Source of the DNA: Haemaphysalis longicornis | Lineage: Eukaryota; Arthropoda; Arachnida; Ixodida; Ixodidae | Reading direction: 5' to 3' | Length of the DNA: 64,000 bases | Assembly (NCBI GenBank): GCA_013339765.2 | Contig: CM023449.1 | Location: 35,914,353 to 35,978,352, forward strand | Notes under the pieces: generated by a model | What the model was told of the DNA's origin: nothing | The model's input: only the letters and a program-made list of their open reading frames with translations | Databases searched by the model: none | In this document: piece by piece, positions 43,601-55,600 of the stretch | How the letters are laid out: each line of letters begins with the position of its first letter | Position numbering within the stretch: the first letter of the stretch is position 1 | Made by a program: the position numbers and the translations under genes

Positions 43601-46600
43601 ATGCAAGAGACAAATAGGTATAAGAAACACTATTCACCCACATGGTTTGCTGCCCTATCTGTCCCATTAAATTGACCTCTTCTATAGCAGACATCGGATG
43701 TAGAAGACAGTTGGTTATAAGGTACAAGTCATCCTTGAACTTCAATCAACAATCTCGCTTGTAACAGACATTTTAACTTCAGATGCAGTGCCACCAGTCA
43801 CTAATTGCAGTTGCTTCCATGGTGGAAGCACAGGTGGACGACAGACGCTTGCAGTCGCTATTTATTTTCACTTCAGCAAACACAAAGTGGTTCAGTCAGC
43901 TATGAAACGACGACGAGAAGCCCTGCCAATGGAAATGCAACTTAAAGAAGTGGTTGAAGCTTACTGCCATCCATTGGAGCGCGACCGCACATGCTGGCTC
44001 TCCCACTCGCGTAGCTCCCAATCATGATGCACTGCAGATGTTGAGTCCTGCAAGCGCAATGAATAGCCTGCGCACACAGCGGAAGAAGCTGTGCGCTCTG
44101 CCTATTCATCAGGCTTGTGAACTCAACATCTTAGATTCATCTTCTACAAACAGTGAAAGGAAAAAAAGCTTGTAGAACCGGTTGTAAAAAACACTGTAAA
44201 TACAGTCATGAAGCAAACAAAAATTCAGAATTGCTTCATAAATTCTGGGGGCCAAACATAAATTAGAATGGATCTTTTGCAACATGCTGTAACGTTCTTT
44301 AGAGCTTATTTTAGTCATACGGTGCCTACATTCATCTAGGACTGATTAGTAAGTGAAAACATGGTTCCCTGCTTATAAGAGACATCTCGTATAAGAGACA
44401 GAAACTGCTCCCCAATACGTGTCTCTTATAAAGGGGTTCAACTGTATACCTAAAGAATATAGACATTCCCGATCACACAAACATACAAATCTTGTTGACT
44501 TCTCGCCTAATTAGTTAATTATGCTGAATGCAAGTTTCTGGTAATTAGTCTTCTAATTTAAAAGTGTACACGGTATTTGTTGTTCGGATGGTTAGTTACA
44601 TAAATACTCTGAATTTGATCAAATTTGGTCAATGAATAAAAAAGTCATTTTACTTGCTACGTCCACCCTTAATTCTAGCGCTAGCTAACTTGTATCATCA
44701 TCTAGGCGGCAAATCAAAGGCTAGTCAAAAACCAAAAACACCAAATGTCCACCCTCCCAAAATAAAACTGAGCTGTGCCTGTCACCACTAACGAACACTG
44801 CAGCATGGCTTTGTAACACGTGCGATCTTTCCTCTATCCCGCAGCTAAGCTACACTACAATCACTGACTCAAAAACATGCCATGCATAATTTGCTCATGT
44901 TGTTACTGGTGGCAATGAAGACCGGAAGAACGCAGGCGCATTGCCGATGGAGAAACACCCGGCCAACAGGGTCACCCCCAACGGCTAACTTTGGCCCTGA
45001 CTGAAACTTTGGTTGGAGTTCCATGACCACGAAGGCATTGAAAAACTCTGAAACAGGCATGGCATGCAGTCCCCTGTTTGAGACGTGCACCACATTTTGC
45101 TGATGTCGGCAATCGCTCCCTTTGGTCTGTACAATCTTCCAGCAAGGGATATGTGCTGTCTTCTGTAATCAGCCGATAGACCGACGGCATTAAAATTGCG
45201 TGCCAACGTGCTTGTGTGCCTAAGCCAGTCAGTCATCTTTGCTCAGACTGAAACTGCTGCTTGCCCTCTCCAGTTAAGGGGGAACACTGCTCTTAAAACA
45301 GTTTTTTTTTTTTAATTTTTAAGTAAACTCTGTAAAACTTGCCAGTCTTGCTGCTTTTTTCCCCACTGATTTCAAATATGCCATTATTTTTTGAGTCAGT
45401 CAATTAGTTACCAATATAATTAGAGATAATTAGCCACTTTTGGAGGAACACTAGACAAAACAGTGTTGGCCATAAAACTGTAATCTTCATATTTCCCTAT
45501 ACTTTATTATAAGCTCTGGTGAGTGCAATAAGAGAATCGGTTTTTCGATGACCCTTTGGAACTAATTTTACAGCTCATTGAACTTTGGTGTTTGAAAAGC
45601 AGGAGCTTTGCGTCGGTCTTCACTGTCTTGCATGCGTAATTATGCAAACGGCAATTAAACTTCACAGTTCAATATCTCAGAGTTATCTCGAGAGATATCT
45701 CGATATCTCACGCTAGAAGAATTCTGCCAAATGAAACTGCGTGGAAACACAATTGCATCCAACTTTTCAATACAGGCATGCCTGCTAACTGCAGCTAACT
45801 AAAAAGTTAATTAAAATTATGCCCATCTTCCCGCGAGAGAACCCTGATGTGATGCGACGCATCGGGGGGTTCAATTGGCGTTTCCATTGGGTTGATTCTC
45901 TAAATCGGGTGAAACGTGTTGTGAACACGTATGATGCATTCCATCACATGCAGGTGTTCTCATACTCGGGAACGAGAGCGAGCGCTGACTGAACCGCCGC
46001 AGCGCGCTACCCGCTTTATATTCACAGCGCCTGAAGGAGAGGAGACAGCGGAGGAGAGTCGCGCATGCGTGCACTTGTGCGCCGGAGCAGATGCGAGCGG
46101 AGCGAAGCGCGCGCGCGCAGCTGTTGTTGTTTATGATAATGAGACGGAGTGAGAGTGTTGCGCCAGCTGTCGGAGAGAAGAACGGGGGAGAATTGCACAT
46201 GCATAGGTGGTGTGCGGACGCCGACGATGCAGGAAGGACATACCCCAGAGCAAGAGATGCATCGCATCTAATAAATTTTAGTTAATTAAGCCACAAACAT
46301 AAATAATTACCACCTCATTCTGCATCCACCTGAGTGCATAACCTCAATGTAGAGGTGGTCTTCACGTAAATCTAAGCCCCTAATTTTAAAACAATTTGTC
46401 AACTTTACTTTGATCACCCTGTATATCAGTACGATACGCTACAGCTTCAACAATTTTCTGGCACCATGCCCTGCCAGCAGAACTTAGAAAGGCAGCTCAC
46501 AAGGAACTGCTGCCAAACACCGGAAATTAAACCATCGGCGGGTGCCAAGAATCTCCATCGGTCTTTCCCAAAAGCGCATCATACCTTCATCCTGCTGAAT

Positions 46601-49600
46601 GGCAAATCAGTGTGAGGTCTCAGCACTAGCACTATTCAGGATACACATTAAAGGGGTCGTGAAGAGAAAATGCATTTGTCTTTGATTACTTTTGTCTGCT
46701 TGAACGACCTTTTAAGAACATAAATCCCAAATATTTTCACAATTCATTGCTTCTGGAATTTAGGAGGCGCCGTTGAAATTCTCGTTTTGAGGCGTATCGC
46801 AAGCGACCATGCGCGCGCCGGCGGTCGGCAGCGCAACTAGAATGACGTCACGTTAAGTACATTCGAGAATTCAACGCGGTTCGATGTTCTTTGTGTATAA
46901 TATTCTCCAAAGCTGCAAACCCAATATTTTAAAAATAATGCATCCTTTATTCGTTGCCAAAAAACAGTTTTCTATCCACGTGAGCGGTGTCGTGACCGCT
47001 CCAGTTGTCTGGCAACCATTGCAGCAGAACTCAGACCTACTGGGTGTTTGTACAGTTTGTAACCAGTTTCCCTGCTTAATTTCACGTTCTTTTCCCGAAT
47101 TCTCTTGGGAATATTATCTTTTTTGTATGAAATGGCCCAAGATCGCTCAAGCAAAAAAAAAAAAAAAGTGCCCCGTGTGCGATTCGAACTTGCGGCCTCC
47201 GGGCCAGCCCAACGTTACGGCCAGCCTAGTCGGACACTTTATCCACTACACTATCGGCGTGGGAAGCGCGCGGGGCGAAAAACTGATGTATAAAAGCCTC
47301 TTCGCATTTGTAACCCAAAAGTCTGTCGTGTTTTCATAAATTCTAATCTACCCGGAGCTTTAACCGCCAACTTACTGTTGAGCGCTTCTGCAGTAAGCCA
47401 AAGCGGAGCGTATACAATCAACAAAACAGCGTCAATAGGATTGTTTATTGCAGGAAACAGGAAAGCAATAGTCGAACTGCGTGATGTTGGGGCTCAGCGA
47501 CTCGGCGCTCTATCGCTGCTTCTCGCTAGTTATTTTTGCGCTTGATGAGTGAATAATGAATGGGTTTTAGGTTCCGACTACTCGAAGTTCCTTTGATAAA
47601 CGCGTTTATGTAATACACTCTCATTTTAAGCGTTCGGTCATCAGGGGTGAGACAGCTGGATCAGATTTGGGAGCAGTTTTTGGAGCAGCGAAATCTCGAC
47701 TTTGGAGCAGAAGAACCTTGATTTGGAGCAGAAGAACGACATTTATCTTATGTGACCTTAGAAGCCTCAAAAATCAAATTTTTGGCAACTCGGGGTGGGG
47801 GCACGTTTTAATAGGTTTTGAATGTACATAACACTGAAACAGCCTTTCAATAAAGTTTTTTCTACCAGAGTATCACAAGGTACAAACTGCAATACCTTTT
47901 AACAAACCATTTTTAAAATCTTAGGCTCTATGCATAGATAGCGTGGAGCTTCATTGAAAATATCGAATTGAAAAACTAAGCAATTGTAAGGTATTTTTAT
48001 TACCATGTGAATGCCGAAATTATTTTTGTAATCCCAGACTCGGCTTTAAGCACAAGTGTAGAGCCAAGGCAAAGCTTGCGCAAAGCGACGTGACAGTCGG
48101 CGCACCCCCCCACCCCCCACCCCATCCCAAGCCCTCCCATTTCAATTCCCACAGTGCACATTCACTACGATCGTAATTTGAGTAACGTTGGTATGTATAG
48201 CTACCTCCCTTTCGGCACTAAATTTCACTTCAGATAGATGAACCACTGCAATATTACTAGCTTGCACTAATAGCCCGTCCCGCAATCGGACACTGCTTGA
48301 ACATTTTGTGGCGATGTAGCCTGCCCCGCCACTTCTGCATTGTCTATTGTCCCATTCCCGCCACTCGCAAGGCAGCAATAACTGAGCGTTTTATAATACC
48401 CCGATGAGTCCGAAATTTCACTTCAAGCACGCATTGTGCCTCACACTCAGGGTCGAAACACAGTGAATTCGCGGGCACCACGTTGTTTTAGACGAACTCC
48501 GTCTTTCGAGTCCGCAACAGATCAGACGCTTGAATGTAGACCCAGCCACCCCCATACCATAACCACGGTAGAAATCAACAAACAGCACTCTGCCTCAATC
48601 ACGAGCAACTGCTTCGCCAGGCGGCCATATTTTCGAATCTTCACCACACAAAGATGGCGGCGCCCACTAACGTCGTTCCGGAGATGCGGCGCTCCAAAAA
48701 TTGTCGTTTTTTCATCTATTTGCACAAGTAGTTTGTCGCCTCAGTACATATTTTTTCTACAGGACTTTGCAATGTTTTTCGATGGGAAAACTTTGAAAAC
48801 GCACAGAATATAACATGTGCAAACCGACATGGTGACTTTCAAAAGAACTATCTTGGGGGCAATGTGGGTTTTTTTTATTGAATGATCAATCAATTAAACC
48901 TTTACAAACAGCAGCATTTCGGGAAAATTATGTCGTCAGTAAGCATTTTTCTTCACTAAAACTGAAGAAGAGTTAAAAGCCTCAGCTGTCGGACTGTTTT
49001 GGAGCAGTTTGGCGCAATTTTTGCAATTTTCAAGCTTTTGGAGCAGCCCGGCGCAGGAAAACCAAATTGTATCAAAACTGCGCAATAAGCGCAGCTGTCT
49101 CACCCCTGGGTCATGTATCTCGTCAGGTCAGAAGTTTCATGTTCGCGCAACTCACATTACAGGCTACGTGAGACAGACGTCGGCTAACTTGTGCAAGAAT
49201 ATCGGCTAACAAAACGACAGTTTAGACTCGTGGAAAGCAGCGTAAACAGTTTACGAATGCCCAGTTTAGATTAAACGTGGTTCCTTCTGCCTGCGCCACT
49301 CGCCGGTGTTGTTGACTGAAAGTTCGACCATGTTGATCAGTCGTATCACAGATCAGACGTCTCCCGTTCAGTTGCAGGGCGAGTTTCATCACGGCGCCGA
49401 TGTTGTAGCTTTATCTGACCCTTTGCAAGCCCGCTCTATGCCGACATATTGTGCAGACGAGGAGAACTGTGATTGGCTGCTTACTGACTTACTGAAACGT
49501 CACGTCACGAGTTGGGAGGAAAGCTTCGGTGAAACCGTAACTGCATTTATTTACCTATTTCCCGATATCGGTCGACGAAACGGTTATGCATTGTTTGTTT

Positions 49601-52600
49601 ATCAAGGTTCCACGGTTATAAGCGCACACACAACACAGTTTTCTTGAAAATCTCTTCACGACCCCTTTAAATTGTAAACACTCGATTTTTTTTCTGTCTT
49701 GTCTGTTTTTATTTTAGGTTCGGGAAACTTTCTAGCAAATAGGCTCACTTTGATGCTTCTTTTTTCATCTTAATTTTCCGTTTTTATTAGGGGTTTCTAG
49801 ACAACACCAACTGTTTTGCATGTCACAGAAGCACGAACTGTCATAACTCTACTGCTTAGAGAGAGAGAGAGAGAGAGAGAGAACGCTCTTTAATGTGAAC
49901 TGGTGAGGCCAGCCCTGCTAGGGCTGACCTCACCCTTACTTTACTAAATCACTAATACTAATTGCTGATACTAATACTAATACTAATCGCTCGCAATACT
50001 AAATAACTACACACCTAAGCATCAGTTTTATGCTCAACACCATAAAAATTAGTAAAAATTCAACTACTTTTACTACATTCATGGCCACAGTGCAAAGCGG
50101 ATGTAACAAAAGCTGCCCGTGCTGTTGTCTCCTGTATGTTATGCCCTCTCTGCTGTATTACAGAAAATAATGATTCAGAACTCAGTTCAATTGGAATAGT
50201 GCTTGAAAATGCAGAGTAAAGGTGTGATAGTGCAAGTGATAAGAGTTAATGATGGTGACATCGCGTGCATTCCATGAGAGCCAGCACGTAATGGTGCAAA
50301 AAAATAAGTCATCATTCAATTAAGGGCAGCCCACATGTTCTCTCTCTCTCTTTAAACCCTGCTGTCATTTCCAGCACAGATAGTAGCACACGTGAAGACA
50401 CAGCAATGGAATCACTTGAGTGAGTCACTTACTTGGCTTCTTCGGAGTAAGTTGACATATCCAAAGGAGCCATGTAGTTGACAAGCTTCGGAATGATGTC
50501 ATACCTGAATGCCAAAGGACAGAAAGAAACAACGGCAATATTGGTACCTTACATAATAAAGATTGAAACTAATGTTAGAAATTGTCTATCTGCTTCAAGA
50601 ACCAGTTATTTTGCCCCGAAGGTTTCTCTTGCTCCATTTCATTCATTTATATTTTTCTGTCATTCGGCTCAGCGAGGTATACCATCTGTACAAAAAGTGG
50701 CCATCTGTACCAGACAAGTAACAATAAACCACTATACCGGATCTCACACTTAATTCCACAATTCCATAAAGGACATATGCTTCCCCTTGCTGTAGCCAGA
50801 TAAAAACTGTTGAATGGAATTTCCTCAATCTGGAAAATTTACTCCACAAACCAAAGCACATGAATTATGAGGAAAAATAAAAAAAGCAGCGTCCTCATGT
50901 TTTAGAACAAAACTTTTTGTGCAGAGCTTGTAAATGACTGGACACACAAAATTATCCAATGCAGCCTCTGCCAGATTCCAAAAAATTCTCAGGCCTGCGT
51001 TTGAAACAGCTACTGGTGTGATTACCTCCTTTTTTGCCCAAGTAGTCATCAGAACATTTGTGCGGGTGTTTAAGGTATTCTTGGAGTTTTCATGAAGTTT
51101 TTTTCCTTCATGTTTGCCTCGATCACAGCTTTGTCAAGCGTTTATATGCCTACATAGCCAACCGTTTTTTCGGACTCCAAAAATTCGGACTTGCTGGATA
51201 TTTCGGACTTTCCATAGGAACTGCCAATTGTCCCATAGGAGTAATGGCTCACGGATTTTTCGGACTGCTCTGTTACTCGGACTACTTTTCGTTCCCTTCC
51301 AGGTTCAAAAAATCGGCCGGCTATTGTACCCATGTCACCCAATATGTTACTTGAGTCAACAGTCACTACAAACAAGAGGTAAACATGTATTAGTTCAAAG
51401 GGACCCCAAAGGCAACCAGCAAGCTGGTTTCAAACGAAAGTCCGACCTTCCCATTGCCATCTTAGCATTTATTCGGTGCAGTAATGCTTGGTGGCGGGCT
51501 ATTTGGTGTAGCATCTTTTGAACGAAAGTTGTGCTGAGTTTTACTCAGAAAGGCAGACACACACACAAAAAAGTACACTTCATGCCGTCTTCCTGCGAAA
51601 GTGTATGTTTGTTTCTGTGCCCGTTTTAGTGAGCAATACCCAGCGCAACTTTCCTTCGAGAAATTCATTCAGTGCCAGAAGATGCCTTAAGGGGGGACGC
51701 GGGGATCAGATTTCGGAAAGTGACCAAAAAATCGTTTTTTCGAAACTCACATTTTCGGATTGCACGTTTTATATTCTATGCGTTCACAAAGTTTCCCCGC
51801 CGTAAACGATCGCGAAGTGCCAAATAAAAATATTTATATCGGCTGAGGTGGCAAAATATTTCCTCAAAATGACGAAAACACGGCAATTTTCGCAGCGCTG
51901 TATCTCCGGAACGACGCTATCGGGCGCCGCCATCTTGGTCGCGTTAGATCGGCCGACTCTTTAACTTTCGTTTTCCGGTCGCTCCTTTTGTCATCGCTCG
52001 CTCACAAACGCACAAACGGCAGAAAGAGAAAGATAGTGAAACGAAGCAACCGATAGATGGTAACACGCGATTGGCTGTCCGGCCGCGTTTTTAGATACGG
52101 CTCTCCTGATTGGGCGCCGCCATGCCAGCAAAAACATGGCCGCCGGGCTGCTGCGCATTTTACGCGCACTGCGCTCCCGATGTTTTCAAGGTTTCCCGGT
52201 CGACTCGGTAGCAGTTTACTCGTTTTATCTGTTGCGGTACTGAACAGTGACATTACTGTTATCGCGGCGATAATGTTGAGATCGTGCGCCAGATAGGGAA
52301 GTGCGCGGCTCGAAAGACGCATCGAAAACGTGCCCGCGACGTCGCCGTGGTCTGTCCTTGAGTGGGAAGCGCGGTGCGTGCGCCTACAATTGCGGTTCGT
52401 GAAACGAACTTTTGGACGCATTGTGAGCATTGCGATGTTATAAAACGCTGAGTTATTGCTGTGTTGCACAGCGTGCTCGCAAGCTTCGGGAATGGAATGA
52501 CCGACTCGCCAGAAGTTGCGGCGCGCGCTGCATTGGCGCGACGTGTTCGGGCAGCGGCCGATAGCGGGATCGGTTGCTATTGCACGCGAGTAATAATAAT

Positions 52601-55600
52601 TGATGTACGGGAAGTGAAATTTAATGGGAAAAGCGAAGTTATCAACCATATCAAGGTTACCTAAATTACGATCGTGGGGAACGCGCGCGTAGGGGATTGT
52701 AGGGCGGGGGGGGGGGGGGGGGGGGTGCAATGAACCGTCACTTAGCTTATTTGAGAAACTTTTGCCGTGGCTCTAAACTAGTTCGTACAACGAAGTCTGG
52801 GATTACAAAATAATATTTTCAGTGTTAAATAAATTAGAAAAGACGCCGTAAGGGTGCAGCATTCACAATTCGATATTTTTATTGGGTTTTCTATTTTCGC
52901 AATGTTTGCAATTCTGTTGTCTATCTTGCAATGATTGATTCTCCTGAAGGTGAAGAGCATGGTATGCTAATAATAATCAATGTTGTAATTGTGTAAAAAA
53001 TCTATACTCTGCTTTCAAATAGCTCATCTTATGCTTGTGATGCCCAGATATAACTTTTTGACACCGAACAGCCTCATGTACTAAGCTGTAGCTTTGGCAA
53101 TGTTATGAAACCCAGAAATCTGCTGAAAGTCTGCTGGAATATTACTAATATAAAACGAAACCATGCCTTACTCTTCATTTTGGAGACAGTTATGCATTAG
53201 GCATACATCAATTAAAGTTTAGGTACCCTAGTAGCCCATAGCAAACTTTGTGGTACACTAGGTGTAAAACTGGTGCTTCTGCCATCTGAAGGCCTGCACA
53301 TGAAAACCTTCAATTGGCCAGGAAGGCCTCCCAGATGCACCAAATCGAAGGGCAAAGGTCTTTGAGGTTGTCCCCAAGCAAGGACAGCAAGGACTATGCT
53401 GCTGGTGCAGTTCAAAAATCGTGAAGTCTTTGTAAACTTCAAGAGCCGTTTTCTCAAAAGTGCGTTTTACGAGTTCTTCGTTGCTCGTGGAAAGGATAGC
53501 ATGGCAACCACTGGGCGGATTTCGACACTGTTTGTTTTATTTCAATCCTTGAAGAGTTCTGCAGGGTATGACATTCTCGGATTTTCATTTTAGGGCCTAG
53601 ATATTTTTTTAAGTGACATTTACGGCCAAGTCAGCTGTATGCTACTGGTTACAGGTGAAAATAATGTTTTCTGTAAAAAAAATGAAGGGTGTAAAAAAAA
53701 TTCGAAGAATGTCATACCCTGTAGTGCTCTTTTGACTACAATTTAAAAGTATTCTGAACTTCCTACCATATGTCAATACCTTGCTAGGCTTTCCACGAGC
53801 GGGCAACATGTACACCTCTGTAACACAAAAACTACTGAAGGTATCATTCTTAAATTTCAAAATTCACCATTTGGAGTGTTTTCCAATGTGCCTACCAAAT
53901 TTCATTACTCTATGTCAAAAAATAAAAAAGTTTGCTCCGATCCCCACCTCCCCCCTTAACTCTTTCCTTACAGCGCCACAGGCCATCGGACACGGAGTTC
54001 CGATGATTTCAAACGTCCCGCGAAAGCTAAAAACGACGCCTGGAGGACAACTAACGCCATCTGGCGTATTTATTGACAACTCATTTTTCGATTTTACTGT
54101 GTTTTGTTGATATTTCGCGTGCAAAGACAGCACCAAGAGTGAAATTTGAACCCGCAATAGTGGCGAGTTGTGTGAAAACAGTGTCCACTGTATTTGGGCT
54201 TTATTTATAAACAAAACGGGCTTCCTATCTGATGACTGCGGCTTTACACATTGATGTGTACGGTCTGGACAACGTACGGTGGGAATATTTTGCCAAATGC
54301 GCCGCGTCATATCACATTATCACCTTCATGACAGCCTGGCACTCGTGTCAGATTACCGCTATGGAGCGATGCGCGACACTTCTCAAGAGCGCTGGATTAT
54401 TTTTCTGTTTTTTTACCACTATAGTGAAAAAGATTTTGTGTCAGAACACAAAAAAGTGTGCTTGGATGCATGACCGACTTATACTCGAGTGGTTTCGAGG
54501 AGTGGCACAGCCGTCAGTTCCACTAGGTTGACGGGCCCACAGAAATACAAAACTTGGTGTACAGCGTTGATATATATATTGAATCATAGCCAACAAACGT
54601 AGGAACAATTTGTATATCTTAGAATTCCTAAAATAATTTTTAGGCTCGTTACAATCACCTATATACGTTGCATGTATACTTTTTTGTTCATTTTTTCTGA
54701 TTATTTGACTAATAAACTGTAAGTAATGTGCCTTTCACAAAACTGCTGTTATGTGTTTGTAAGAGCAATCTATAAGCTACAATTCCATGCATAGCAATGC
54801 TAAATGTGTCCACTAGCTCAAGAGAAAGAAATAGTTTTGTGGAAGCTCTCAAAATCGGCCGTTTTTCCACCATAACGAAAGAGTTAAAGGGGCACACGGA
54901 TCTTTGATCAAAAACTTCATTTTTGCAGTTATGATGATGAAGATTGGGGGCCGTATTATGTAGTTTTGCATTCAGATTGTAGATATAAAATTTGTTTTTG
55001 TGTAAAACGACTATATTCAAATTTATTTGGGTTTTTTATATTTGATTTTTTGACACCCTTTTTAAAAAAACCTGCCGGAGGGATGCAGCTGAACAAAGTG
55101 CAAGTGAACTGTGCACAAATCAAGCAGTGCAATAAGACTAACATCATCATTCTATCTGGTCTGTAGCAGAAGTTACCACCATTTGAAGTTTGGGCCTGGA
55201 ATGCAAAACCGGTTTTTCGGGTTGCCACCAACGACAAGCGAGTATGTACTAACAAAAAAGAACATCTCGTCTCGAACACGCACGCTACCCTAATGCGGTA
55301 TTTTTGTGGACTTGTTGGCTTGTGATGTCTACTGATGTCACCAACCTTGGTGATTTTCTCATTTTTATTAAAAAAAATAACCCTTTGTTATGTTTTTAAA
55401 AATATAAAAACATTCTAGATGTACTTGAAATATACAAGATCAGAGAAATTCATTACCGCACCTCCCTCGCTTTTTAAACCATCTTTTTTTCCACGCACAA
55501 TTGGTGATTGGAATAAGCTTTTGGAAAATGTCGTTTGCACATCTGGCCTTAGATCTGACCCCGCTTTTAAGTGTTATCTGCGTGGCAACAGGGAAAACGA

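Larger units (their letters stand above)
46652..49666. mobile_element. TTAA-flanked element, family K5 (3015 bp)
   Basis: Inverted ends AGGGGTCGTGAAGAGA and TCTCTTCACGACCCCT between TTAA (46648-46651, 49667-49670). The terminus is related to K1. A tRNA-like unit (47169-47261) and another transposon (47642-49108) lie inside. A 113-codon frame at 49306-49647 has no recognised relative. Confidence 0.9.

Noticed and set aside
52002..52730. 242-codon minus-strand frame
   Set aside because: It lies wholly inside transposon K6, begins in a poly-G run, and its homologous segment at 48040-48420 is not open.
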